62,730 bases of DNA. Source: an uncultured Mediterraneibacter sp. (GTDB lineage: Bacteria; Bacillota; Clostridia; Lachnospirales; Lachnospiraceae). This document shows, piece by piece, positions 34,069 to 42,271 of this stretch (position 1 is its first letter; the number at the start of each line of letters is the position of its first letter). The notes beneath the pieces are model-generated. The model worked only from the letters and a program-made list of their open reading frames with translations. It had not been told where the DNA came from and searched no databases. A program made the translations under genes and the position numbers. The stretch spans positions 1-62,730 of the forward strand of contig NZ_CALWFZ010000010.1 of assembly GCF_944377805.1 (NCBI RefSeq), given 5' to 3'.

Positions 34069-36489
34069 GTGAAACATCAGGATATGATAGAAAAAATGAC
34101 ACTGGAAGAAAAAGCGGCGCTCTTAAGCGGAAAAGGCGAGTGGCAGACATGGGATATTCCCCGTCTTGAGATCCCCTCTGTTTTCTGCTCGGACGGACCT
34201 CACGGTATCAGAAAACAGGCAGGCACAGGAGATCATCTGGGATTAAATCCCTCCCTTCCGGCTACCTGTTTTCCAACTGCGGCCACAGTTGCAAACAGCT
34301 GGGACACAGAGCTTGGCGAGGAGATCGGAAAAGCGCTTGGCGAGGAGGCCTCTGCCCAGGGAGTCAATGTGGTGCTCGGACCGGGGCTTAATATTAAGAG
34401 AAGCCCTCTGTGTGGGCGCAATTTCGAGTACTTTTCTGAAGATCCATACCTTGCGGGAAAGATGGCGGCAGGGTATGTGCGCGGTATCCAGAGTCAGGGT
34501 GTCTATGCCTGCCCGAAACACTTTGCGGTGAACAGCCAGGAGCTCAGGAGAATGGCTATGAACGCAGTGACAGATGAGCGGACGCTCAGAGAGATCTACC
34601 TGACCGGTTTTGAGATTGCGGTGAAGGAAGGTGGAGCGAAAGCTATTATGACCAGCTATAATCAGGTCAACGGTACTTACGCCAATGAAAATACACATCT
34701 TCTCCGGGATATTCTCAGAGGTGACTGGGGATACGATGGGATTGTGATCACCGACTGGGGCGGCTCCAACGACCATGTCAAAGGCGTGGCGGCGGGCTCT
34801 GATCTGGAGATGCCTACTCCGGGACTTGATTCCGCAAGGCAGCTTGTGGAGGCGGTAAGATCCGGAAAACTTGATGAGAGCGCGGTGGACGAGTGTGTGG
34901 ATCGGATGCTGGAAGCGGCCTTTACTCTGGCTGAGAACGAAAACAGCCGGGAGGAATTCGACAAAAAAGCTCACCATGAACTTGCCAGAAGAGCAGCGTC
35001 TCAGAGTGCGGTTCTTTTAAAGAACGAAGGGGACATCCTTCCCCTCAGGCCGGGAACCCGGGTGGCGCTGATCGGAGACTTTGCGTTTGATCCGCGGTAC
35101 CAGGGAGCTGGTTCGTCTATGGTAAACGCAACACAGCTGGACAAGATGACGGAACTAATCGACGAGTATGAACTCGTAGTTGCGGGAACCTCAAAGGGAT
35201 ATATCAGAACAGGGGAGGCGGACGCTGTGCTCCAGAAAGAGGCGGTAGATCTGGCCCAGTCGGTTGACGTTGTGCTGTACTGCTTCGGTCTTGATGAGCT
35301 GAGCGAATCTGAGGGTATCGACCGCAGCCATATGAGAATCCCTCAGAATCAGATCGAACTTCTGGAGGCGATGGCAAGGGTCAACGAAAATATTGTGGGA
35401 ATTCTGAGTGCGGGAGCCGCTATAGAGATGCCGTGGCACCACTGCCTGAAAGGAATACTCCACGGTTATCTGTACGGACAGGCAGGCGCGGGAGCTATGC
35501 TGGATATTCTGACCGGTAAGGTCAATCCTTCCGGAAGACTCAACGAGACATATCCGCTGCGCTATGAGGATACCCCGGCATTCCGATACTTTCCGAGTGA
35601 AGAGCGCAATTCGGAGTACAGAGAAGGACTTTATGTGGGATACCGCTATTATGACACGAGCAAAGTGCGCGTGATGTATCCGTTCGGATTCGGTCTGTCC
35701 TACACTGAGTTCTCATATAAAGATCTTCAGATCGATGAGAAGGGCGTATCCTTTACGCTGACTAACACCGGCAGTATGGACGGAGCGGAAGTAGCCCAGC
35801 TTTATGTAGGTTTAAAGGACGCGAAAGTATATCGTCCCGAGAAAGAGCTCAAAGGCTTTTGCAAAGTGTTCTTAAAAGCCGGAGAGAGCAAAACGGTTCG
35901 CATTGACTTTGATGACAGGACTTTCCGCTACTGGAATGTAAGAACGAACTCCTGGGAGATAGAAGGCGGAGCCTATGAGATCATGATCGGCGCCAGCTCG
36001 GCGGATATCCGCTTAAGTGCCGGCGTTGAAGTGGAGGGTACGACAGAGGAATATCCGTATTACACGAACAGGATGCCTTCGTACTATTCCGGTCTGATTC
36101 AGCAGGTAAGCGATGAAGAGTTCACAGAACTTCTGGGCGCTCCGATTCCCTCCGGCAAATGGAGCGGAGAACTGACGGTCAACGACGCGATCTGTCAGAT
36201 GTACTACGCAAAGAGCGCGATTGCCAGATTTGCGTATAAGAAGCTGACGAAGATGAAAAAGAAGAGCGAGGATGCGGGAAAACCGGATCTGAATATTCTC
36301 TTTATCTACAACATGCCTTTCCGCGCCATCGCCAAGATGACGGGCGGCATGGTCAGCATGGAGATGGTGGAAGGCATTGTGACGATGGTCAACGGACATC
36401 TTTTCCGCGGGCTCGGACGCACGATAAGCGGCTTCTTCCGCAACAGACGGCGTAATAAAAAGTATATAAAAGAACTCACAGGCAAATAA
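34069..36489 (+). CDS. GH3 family beta-glycosidase, classical domain order
   Basis: An 806-residue glycoside hydrolase family 3 enzyme. The N-terminal TIM barrel (about 1-300) has CSDGPHGIR, GRNFEYFSEDP, KHFAVNSQE and the nucleophile D229 in GIVITDWGG. The C-terminal alpha/beta domain (about 310-560) and a fibronectin III-like domain (about 565-660, FGLSYTEFSY, TNTGSMDGAEVAQLYV) follow. An extra C-terminal region (about 670-806) ends in basic residues and contains hydrophobic stretches (AIAKMTGGMVSMEMVEG), perhaps for membrane association. No signal peptide, so it looks intracellular. The GTG start lies behind AGGAGG. It is the last gene of the GH3-GtrA-GH3 operon. The exact sugar is not predictable. 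Confidence 0.88.
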   Translation: MKHQDMIEKMTLEEKAALLSGKGEWQTWDIPRLEIPSVFCSDGPHGIRKQAGTGDHLGLNPSLPATCFPTAATVANSWDTELGEEIGKALGEEASAQGVNVVLGPGLNIKRSPLCGRNFEYFSEDPYLAGKMAAGYVRGIQSQGVYACPKHFAVNSQELRRMAMNAVTDERTLREIYLTGFEIAVKEGGAKAIMTSYNQVNGTYANENTHLLRDILRGDWGYDGIVITDWGGSNDHVKGVAAGSDLEMPTPGLDSARQLVEAVRSGKLDESAVDECVDRMLEAAFTLAENENSREEFDKKAHHELARRAASQSAVLLKNEGDILPLRPGTRVALIGDFAFDPRYQGAGSSMVNATQLDKMTELIDEYELVVAGTSKGYIRTGEADAVLQKEAVDLAQSVDVVLYCFGLDELSESEGIDRSHMRIPQNQIELLEAMARVNENIVGILSAGAAIEMPWHHCLKGILHGYLYGQAGAGAMLDILTGKVNPSGRLNETYPLRYEDTPAFRYFPSEERNSEYREGLYVGYRYYDTSKVRVMYPFGFGLSYTEFSYKDLQIDEKGVSFTLTNTGSMDGAEVAQLYVGLKDAKVYRPEKELKGFCKVFLKAGESKTVRIDFDDRTFRYWNVRTNSWEIEGGAYEIMIGASSADIRLSAGVEVEGTTEEYPYYTNRMPSYYSGLIQQVSDEEFTELLGAPIPSGKWSGELTVNDAICQMYYAKSAIARFAYKKLTKMKKKSEDAGKPDLNILFIYNMPFRAIAKMTGGMVSMEMVEGIVTMVNGHLFRGLGRTISGFFRNRRRNKKYIKELTGK

Positions 36490-36495
36490 AATGTT

Positions 36496-37350
36496 TTATA
36501 AAGGGGATGACAGATATTTTTTCGGTGTCACCCCTTTATATTTTTTAAAAGTTTTTATGAAATAACTCTCATCGTTAAATCCGCAGCTCATGCCGATCTC
36601 CGCTATGGACTGATTAGTCGTCGCCAGCTTGAAACAGGCCTGTTCCACCCGGTAGTAATTGACGTAATCGATGGGAGTGCGGTGCGTCATCTCCCGGAAA
36701 TACCGGCAGAAATATTTTGCGTTCATCCCTGCGGATTTTGCCAGATCATCCAGAGTAATACATTCGTCATAGTGTTCTTCGATCATTGCGATCACGCGCT
36801 TCAGGTGTTCGATCCTCCGGCCGTCTTTTACGGAAATGCTCTGGGTCTCCCTGTACCAGCCGTGTTCCAGAATATATCCGAAAAACTCATAGAAAGCGCC
36901 GATCACAGTAAGTTCATGTCCCTCTGCACGGGTCTTCATCTGTCCGAACATGCGCTCGGTGATCCGGGTAAGTTCTCTGTCGCAGGACGAAAAATGATGA
37001 TGAATCTCAATGGAATCGCTGCTGATCTTTTTGAGCAGGCGCTCCCCTGCCGGACTGGATGTCATCAGAGAATCCAGATTAAATACAATACATTCATACA
37101 GGCAGTTCTTTGGGATTCCCCCGTGGAGCAGCCCGCCTTTGATGAAAATAATATCCCCGGCCCCGGCGGTAAATTCATCTTCCCCTATTGTCATCAGAAG
37201 TTCTCCTTTTAAAATGCGTATCACCTCATATTCAATATGCCAGTGATAGGACATCTCATATCTGGGGTGCTTGGGCCCAACATGATAGAACTCCATCGGA
37301 AAGTCGAATGTTCCGTGTTCTTTTTCTTCTCTGTACTTAATATACTTCAT
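36496..37350 (-). CDS. AraC-family transcriptional regulator
   Basis: A 284-residue regulator with an N-terminal cupin sugar-binding domain (about 1-160; HWHIEYEVIRILKGE, GDIIFIKGGLLHG) and two C-terminal AraC helix-turn-helix motifs (about 185-284; LDDLAKSAGMNAKYFCRYFR and IAEIGMSCGFNDESYFIKTFKK). The start at 37350 is preferred because AAAGGGA lies just upstream and the family N-terminus fits; a TTG 33 bases further out is less likely. It is divergent from fucI and convergent with the glycosidase operon, so it could control either the fucose genes or the glycosidases. Confidence 0.9.
   Translation of the reverse strand: MKYIKYREEKEHGTFDFPMEFYHVGPKHPRYEMSYHWHIEYEVIRILKGELLMTIGEDEFTAGAGDIIFIKGGLLHGGIPKNCLYECIVFNLDSLMTSSPAGERLLKKISSDSIEIHHHFSSCDRELTRITERMFGQMKTRAEGHELTVIGAFYEFFGYILEHGWYRETQSISVKDGRRIEHLKRVIAMIEEHYDECITLDDLAKSAGMNAKYFCRYFREMTHRTPIDYVNYYRVEQACFKLATTNQSIAEIGMSCGFNDESYFIKTFKKYKGVTPKKYLSSPL
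36497..36546 (+). terminator. Terminator of the glycosidase operon, inside the araC 3' end
   Basis: TATAAAGGGG (36497-36506) pairs with CCCCTTTATA (36531-36540), with inner TGACA/TGTCA pairing, and TTTTTT follows at 36541-36546. The same bases on the other strand encode the last residues of the AraC regulator, including its GVTPKKY motif. Confidence 0.85.
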
Positions 37351-37386
37351 ATTATAAAATCCCTTTCTCAGCCCGAATGTCAAAAT

Positions 37387-37405
37387 GTTTCGCGAAACGG
37401 TACAC
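37387..37405. promoter_or_regulatory. LacI-type operator candidate between araC and fucI
   Basis: A perfect 12-base palindrome GTTTCGCGAAAC (37387-37398) overlaps a 14-mer at 37392-37405. That 14-mer, read on the minus strand, is GTGTACCGTTTCGC. It matches 12 of 14 bases of the operator at 42076-42089. It lies between the divergent araC and fucI genes. Confidence 0.55.
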
Positions 37406-37459
37406 CCGGATTCTATGTATTAAAAGTGAATATCTTTATATTTTTTTCTATTATAGCAC

Positions 37460-37488
37460 GAGACAAATAAAAAAAATAGTATTATAAT
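37460..37488 (+). promoter_or_regulatory. Promoter of fucI
   Basis: GAGACA at 37460-37465 and a perfect TATAAT at 37483-37488 are separated by 17 bases. The start codon of fucI is 58 bases downstream, and the ribosome site ATAGGAGG lies in between. Confidence 0.65.
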
Positions 37489-37545
37489 GATACCCAAAGA
37501 GACAAGCTGAAAAGCAAAAAGCCAAAGAATAGGAGGAATGTTACT

Positions 37546-39351
37546 ATGGCAGAAAGCAGATTGGTAGGCTCATATCCGGTAATCGGTATCAGGCCGGTTA
37601 TCGACGGAAGAAAAGGGCCTCTGGACGTAAGAGGATCCCTGGAAGAACAGACAATGAACATGGCGAAGAACGCTGCGAAACTGTTTGAGGAAAACTTAAG
37701 ATACTCAAACGGCGAACCGGTTAAGGTTGTGATCGCTGACTCCACGATCGGACGCGTCGGAGAAAGCGCTGCCTGCGCTGATAAATTCAAAAAGGCAGGC
37801 GTTGACATCACACTGACAGTTACACCATGCTGGTGCTACGGATCAGAGACAATGGACACAGATCCCATGACGATCAAAGGCGTATGGGGACTGAACGCGA
37901 CTGAGAGACCGGGAGCTGTATACCTTGCATCTGTTCTTGCCACACATGCTCAGAAAGGTCTCCCGGCATTCGGCATCTACGGACATGACGTTCAGGATGC
38001 TGACGATATGACGATTCCGGATGACGTAAAGGAGAAATTGCTCAGATTCGGACGAGCTGCTGTTGCGGCTGCTACAATGAGAGGAAAATCTTATCTTCAG
38101 ATCGGTTCCATCTGTATGGGTATCGGCGGGTCTATTATTGATTCAGACTTTATCGAGTCCTATCTTGGCATGCGTGTTGAGTCTGTAGATGAGGTTGAGA
38201 TCATCCGCCGCATGACAGAGGGCATCTACGATGAGGCTGAGTACCAGAAAGCGCTCGCGTGGGCGAAAGAGAAATGCCACATTGGATTTGACAAAAACCC
38301 GGAAGATATGCAGAGATCCGCAGAGGAGAAAGAAGAGCAGTTCGAGTTCGTTGTCAAGATGGCGGTAATCATCAAAGACCTGATGAATGGAAACAAGAAT
38401 CTCGAAGAGAAATTCTCAGAGGAAGCCATCGGACACAACGCCATCGCGGCAGGTTTCCAGGGACAAAGACAGTGGACAGACTTCTATCCCAACGGGGATT
38501 TCGCAGAGGCTGTTCTCAACACATCCTTTGACTGGAACGGAGCCCGTGAACCGTATATTCTCGCTACAGAGAACGACGTTCTTAACGGACTTGGAATGCT
38601 GTTCATGAAACTTCTCACAAACCGCGCGCAGATGTTCGCTGACGTTCGTACATACTGGAGCCCGGAGGCTGTCAAGAGAGTGACGGGATATGACCTGGAG
38701 GGCGTTGCGAAAGAAAATAATGGTATCATCCATCTGATCAACTCCGGCGCGTGCTGTCTGGACGCAAGCGGTGCCGCGAAAGATGAGAACGGCAACGGCG
38801 TTATGAAACAGTGGTGGGATGTGACAGAGGAAGACCAGAAGGCGATCATGGACGCTACGACATGGAATATGGCGGATCTGGGATATTTCCGCGGCGGCGG
38901 ATACTCAAGCCGTTTTGAGACAAAGGCACAGATGCCTGCGACAATGATCCGTCTGAATCTTGTAAAAGGTCTCGGGCCGATGCTTCAGATCGCGGAAGGA
39001 TGGACAGTAGGCCTTCCGGATGAGGTATCCGATGCGCTCTGGAAACGTACGGACTACACATGGCCGTGTACATGGTTCGCTCCAAGATGCGATGGCAAAG
39101 AAGGACCGTTCAAATCAGCTTATGACGTAATGAACAACTGGGGCGCTAACCACGGCGCGATCTCTTACGGGCATATCGGCGCTGACCTGATCACATTCGC
39201 TTCAATGCTCCGCATTCCGGTTGCGATGCATAATGTACCGGAGGAAAAGATCTTCCGTCCGGCAGCATGGAACGCATTCGGCATGGACAAAGAAGGCGCC
39301 GACTACAGAGCATGCGCGAACTATGGTGCGCTTTACAAACCATATAAATAA
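37546..39351 (+). CDS. fucI: L-fucose isomerase
   Basis: Converts L-fucose to L-fuculose (and often D-arabinose to D-ribulose) with manganese. The 601-residue protein is collinear with the FucI family from the start ([11 protein letters not shown]) through [39 protein letters not shown] and the C-terminal [18 protein letters not shown]. It carries the conserved Glu/Asp/His positions of the metal site. TAGGAGG precedes the ATG. A hairpin and the FGGY kinase gene follow, then the transport operon, which supports fucose or a related 6-deoxy sugar as substrate. Confidence 0.93.
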   Translation: MAESRLVGSYPVIGIRPVIDGRKGPLDVRGSLEEQTMNMAKNAAKLFEENLRYSNGEPVKVVIADSTIGRVGESAACADKFKKAGVDITLTVTPCWCYGSETMDTDPMTIKGVWGLNATERPGAVYLASVLATHAQKGLPAFGIYGHDVQDADDMTIPDDVKEKLLRFGRAAVAAATMRGKSYLQIGSICMGIGGSIIDSDFIESYLGMRVESVDEVEIIRRMTEGIYDEAEYQKALAWAKEKCHIGFDKNPEDMQRSAEEKEEQFEFVVKMAVIIKDLMNGNKNLEEKFSEEAIGHNAIAAGFQGQRQWTDFYPNGDFAEAVLNTSFDWNGAREPYILATENDVLNGLGMLFMKLLTNRAQMFADVRTYWSPEAVKRVTGYDLEGVAKENNGIIHLINSGACCLDASGAAKDENGNGVMKQWWDVTEEDQKAIMDATTWNMADLGYFRGGGYSSRFETKAQMPATMIRLNLVKGLGPMLQIAEGWTVGLPDEVSDALWKRTDYTWPCTWFAPRCDGKEGPFKSAYDVMNNWGANHGAISYGHIGADLITFASMLRIPVAMHNVPEEKIFRPAAWNAFGMDKEGADYRACANYGALYKPYK

Positions 39352-39387
39352 GATCTGCAACATTTGAGTTGAGTGTGAAGAGAAAGG

Positions 39388-39418
39388 AAAGGGTTGAAAG
39401 CAAAACTTTCAACCCTTT
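39388..39418 (+). other. Perfect intercistronic hairpin between fucI and the kinase gene
   Basis: AAAGGGTTGAAAG (39388-39400) pairs over 13 bases with CTTTCAACCCTTT (39406-39418) around a CAAAA loop. No T-run follows; the kinase ribosome site begins six bases later. It probably tunes mRNA stability or kinase translation. Confidence 0.75.
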
Positions 39419-39435
39419 CGTCTAAGGAGGAGACT

Positions 39436-40902
39436 ATGGAAAAGAAAGTGTTGGCATTTGACTTTGGCGCTTCCGGCGGCAGAGCCATGTGCGGAACTTT
39501 TGACGGCGATAAGATCACGATCGAGGAGCTGCATCGTTTTTCCAATGATCCGGTTATCTTAAACGGCACAATGTACTGGGATGTGCTCCGGCTTTTCTTT
39601 GAGATCAAGCAGGGCCTGATCAAGGCAAAGAAATGCGGAAAGATCGAGAGTATCGGCATAGATACATGGGGCGTGGACTTCGGTCTGATCGATAAGGAGG
39701 GGCGGCTCCTTGAAAACCCGGTGCATTACCGTGACAACCGTACGGCCGGGATGCTCGAAGAGAGTTTTCGTATGATCGACAAACAGAAGTTCTATGAGAT
39801 CACCGGTAATCAGTTTATGGAGATTAACACTGCTTTTCAGCTTCTGTATCTGCTCGGAAACAGAAAAGAACTGCTTGACCGCGTGGACAAGATGATTCTT
39901 ATGCCGGATCTGTTCAACTATTTCCTGACAGGGGCCAAAAAGGCTGAGTATTCCATCGCGTCTACAACACAGCTGTTAAATGCGAGAAAGGGCGAATGGT
40001 CCGACGAAGTGATCGAAGCGCTGCATCTTCCGAAGCATATTTTCCCGGAGATCGTTCCCACGGGAACGAAAGTGGGCGAACTGACCGACGAGATATGCAC
40101 GGAACTCGGACTCGATAAAATCGACGTCATGGCTGTAGCGGGACATGATACCCAGTGTGCTCTTGTAGCTGTTCCGGCGTCAGAGGAAGACTTTGTCTTC
40201 CTAAGCTGCGGAACATGGTCGCTGCTGGGGACAGAGCTTTCCGAGCCGATTATCAATGAGAAGTCCGAGTACTACAACATCACGAACGAGGGAGGATATG
40301 GAAGGAAGATCTCGTTCCTGAAAAATATTATCGGTCTGTGGTGCATTCAGGAGAGCCGGCGGCAGTGGATCCGGGAGGGCCGGGAATACGGGTTTGGCGA
40401 TTTGGAGATCATGGCAAAAGAAGCTCCGTCGCTTCGCTGCTTTATTGATCCGGATGCTCCGGAGTTTACCCCGGCGGGCGACGTGCCGGGCCGTATCCGG
40501 GAGTTCTGTAAGAGAACAGGACAGCCGGTGCCTGAAAGCATCGGAGAAGTGGTGCGCTGTATCAACGAGAGTCTTGCCATGAAATACCGTCATGCGATGG
40601 AAGAAATCAAAGACTGTACCGGTAAAGATTACAGCACGGTATATATGGTTGGCGGAGGCACACAGAGCGCGCTTCTGTGCCAGTTTACCGCCAATGCCTG
40701 CGGATGCCGCGTGAGCGCCGGACCTGTTGAGGCGACTGTGCTTGGCAATGTTGCCTTACAGCTTATGGCGTCGGGAGATATTTCGTCTCTTGGCGAAGCG
40801 AGGGAGATTATCAGACGCTCTCAGGACATTAAAACTTATGAGCCTCAGAACACGGCAGCATGGGACGAGGCCTATGAGAGATTTAAAAAGATTCTTGTAT
40901 AA
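39436..40902 (+). CDS. FGGY-family sugar kinase (rhamnulokinase/fuculokinase-like)
   Basis: Phosphorylates a ketose, most likely L-fuculose given the neighbours, with ATP in the cytosol. The 488-residue protein has FGGY motifs: AFDFGASGGRAM, IGIDTWGVDFGLID, the substrate loop NPVHYRDNRT, AVAGHDTQCALVAVP and VGGGTQSALLCQ. The GASGGR start and the overall pattern resemble RhaB rhamnulokinases more than Escherichia coli FucK. The start at 39436 sits behind AAGGAGG; an in-frame ATG at 39394 lies within the hairpin and is disfavoured. It is co-transcribed with fucI. Confidence 0.85.
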   Translation: MEKKVLAFDFGASGGRAMCGTFDGDKITIEELHRFSNDPVILNGTMYWDVLRLFFEIKQGLIKAKKCGKIESIGIDTWGVDFGLIDKEGRLLENPVHYRDNRTAGMLEESFRMIDKQKFYEITGNQFMEINTAFQLLYLLGNRKELLDRVDKMILMPDLFNYFLTGAKKAEYSIASTTQLLNARKGEWSDEVIEALHLPKHIFPEIVPTGTKVGELTDEICTELGLDKIDVMAVAGHDTQCALVAVPASEEDFVFLSCGTWSLLGTELSEPIINEKSEYYNITNEGGYGRKISFLKNIIGLWCIQESRRQWIREGREYGFGDLEIMAKEAPSLRCFIDPDAPEFTPAGDVPGRIREFCKRTGQPVPESIGEVVRCINESLAMKYRHAMEEIKDCTGKDYSTVYMVGGGTQSALLCQFTANACGCRVSAGPVEATVLGNVALQLMASGDISSLGEAREIIRRSQDIKTYEPQNTAAWDEAYERFKKILV

Positions 40903-40905
40903 TAC

Positions 40906-40964
40906 TTGACTGTCAAAGTGCTGTATGATTTAATTGAAATAGCAATTGCATTAGACAGAATGCA
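40906..40964 (+). promoter_or_regulatory. Promoter and inverted repeat of the LacI-family gene
   Basis: TTGACT at 40906-40911 and TTTAAT at 40929-40934 with a 17-base spacer form a good promoter just after the kinase stop codon. A TGCATT/AATGCA inverted repeat at 40947-40964, near the expected transcription start, may be an autoregulatory site. It does not resemble the GCGAACCGTT operators. Confidence 0.65.
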
Positions 40965-41000
40965 TAAAAACGGTTTGCCGACTCCCTGAAAGGAGTAAAA

Positions 41001-41999
41001 ATGGCTGCAACGATTCGCGATATCAGAGACAGAACCGGTTTATCTCTGGCAACGATTTCCAAATATCTTAACGGTGGAAACGTTCTTCCGAGAAACCGCC
41101 AGCTGATTGAAGAGGCGATCGAAGAACTTCATTATGAGGTAAACGAAATAGCGAGAGGTCTGGTCACGAACCGGACAAAGACGATAGGAGTCCTGGTGTA
41201 TGACGTCCAGTGTATTTTTGTCGGGAGAATGCTCCATCATCTGGGCCAGGCTCTTCACGAAAAGGGATATGGGATGCTGATCTGCGATTCCTGCAATGAT
41301 CTTTGCATCGAAGAGAAGAACCTTCAGTTCTTGCTGAGCAGGAAAGTGGATGGCATTTTAGTGTTTGCCGTCAGCCTGGACGGAAAGTTTCTGGAGGCTG
41401 CCAACAGGGCGGAAGTTCCGGTCGTTCTGCTTGACCGCGCATTTCGTGATAAAGAGTATGACTGTATAGAGATTGATAACAGAACGGCAATGCTCAGAGC
41501 GACAAATAAGCTGATCAGCCGCAATCACCGCAGGATAGCTCTTATTGCGTCAGATATTGAGTACACGGGCATGGAGCGTATGAAAGGATTCGACGATGCG
41601 CTCGGAGACGCCGGGATTACGGTTCCGGACGAGTATCGCGTCAGAGGAAGGCATTCTTTTGAACTCGGGTATCGTGGGATGCGGACTCTCCTGTGTCTTC
41701 CAGACCCTCCGACAGCTGTGATACTGGGGAATTATGACACTACCCTGGGCGGTATCATGGCTGTCAACGAGTCGGGGTGTAATTGTCCAAATGATATTTC
41801 GATTATCGGATTTGACGATCTGCTCATGTCCAAAGTGATCCGGCCCAAGCTGTGGATCGTCTCACAGCCTATGGAGGAAATGTCAAACCGGGCGGTTGAA
41901 ATGTTACTCAACCGTATTTCCGGCCAGGCTGAGGGAGGGCCTTTGAGGATCAGTTTCAGCGCCCAAATAAGAGAAGGAGAATCCATCAGGAAATTATAG
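41001..41999 (+). CDS. LacI-family transcriptional regulator
   Basis: A 332-residue repressor-type regulator. The N-terminal helix-turn-helix and hinge (TIRDIRDRTGLSLATISKYLNGG, about 1-55) are followed by a periplasmic-binding-protein-like effector domain (TIGVLVYDVQCIFVGRML, VVLLDRAF, IALIASDIEYTGMERMKGF, ISIIGFDDL). It lies between the kinase and the ABC importer, and operators of LacI type flank the importer promoter. It is therefore the likely local repressor, released by fucose or a phosphorylated intermediate. AAAGGAG precedes the ATG. Confidence 0.92.
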   Translation: MAATIRDIRDRTGLSLATISKYLNGGNVLPRNRQLIEEAIEELHYEVNEIARGLVTNRTKTIGVLVYDVQCIFVGRMLHHLGQALHEKGYGMLICDSCNDLCIEEKNLQFLLSRKVDGILVFAVSLDGKFLEAANRAEVPVVLLDRAFRDKEYDCIEIDNRTAMLRATNKLISRNHRRIALIASDIEYTGMERMKGFDDALGDAGITVPDEYRVRGRHSFELGYRGMRTLLCLPDPPTAVILGNYDTTLGGIMAVNESGCNCPNDISIIGFDDLLMSKVIRPKLWIVSQPMEEMSNRAVEMLLNRISGQAEGGPLRISFSAQIREGESIRKL

Positions 42000-42075
42000 G
42001 TGTTTGGGCGCTATGCACAACATAATAGTAAAATTCAATAAAAAGCAATGTCATAATTTGGCGAAAATAACGAAA

Positions 42076-42089
42076 GCGAACCGTTTCGC
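42076..42089. promoter_or_regulatory. LacI-type operator upstream of the importer promoter
   Basis: GCGAACCGTTTCGC: five-base arms GCGAA/TTCGC around an imperfect CCGT centre. It lies 21 bases upstream of the -35 element. It shares 13 of 14 bases with the downstream operator at 42175-42188. Confidence 0.7.
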
Positions 42090-42109
42090 TCCCAATAAAG
42101 TTGTATTTA

Positions 42110-42138
42110 TTGACAAAGAAAAAATGCGGTTGTATAAT
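42110..42138 (+). promoter_or_regulatory. Consensus promoter of the sugar ABC importer operon
   Basis: Perfect TTGACA (42110-42115) and perfect TATAAT (42133-42138) with the ideal 17-base spacer. It is the strongest promoter sequence in the window and is bracketed by two operator copies whose centres are 99 bases apart. Confidence 0.93.
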
Positions 42139-42174
42139 TTGTCTATACACTAAAAAATTATGAAAAAGGGAAAA

Positions 42175-42188
42175 GCGAACCGTTACGC
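42175..42188. promoter_or_regulatory. LacI-type operator downstream of the importer promoter
   Basis: GCGAACCGTTACGC lies about 37 bases past the -10 element, in the leader. It repeats the upstream operator with one change. A repressor bound here would block elongation or loop to the upstream copy. Confidence 0.7.
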
Positions 42189-42258
42189 GAAAATGAGGAA
42201 TGGGGGAATCAAAAAATAAGTGAGGCACCATGAATCATTACAAAACATCTAAAAAGAT

Positions 42259-42265
42259 GGGAGGA
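42259..42265 (+). promoter_or_regulatory. Ribosome binding site that sets the permease start
   Basis: GGGAGGA lies six bases before GTG 42272. The in-frame ATG at 42230 has only a weak GAGG, so the GTG is the better start. Confidence 0.6.
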
Positions 42266-42271
42266 AGAAAA

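Noticed and set aside
40947-40964. TGCATT/AATGCA repeat as a fourth copy of the LacI operator
   Set aside because: It shares no core with GCGAACCGTT, so it cannot be grouped with those sites.
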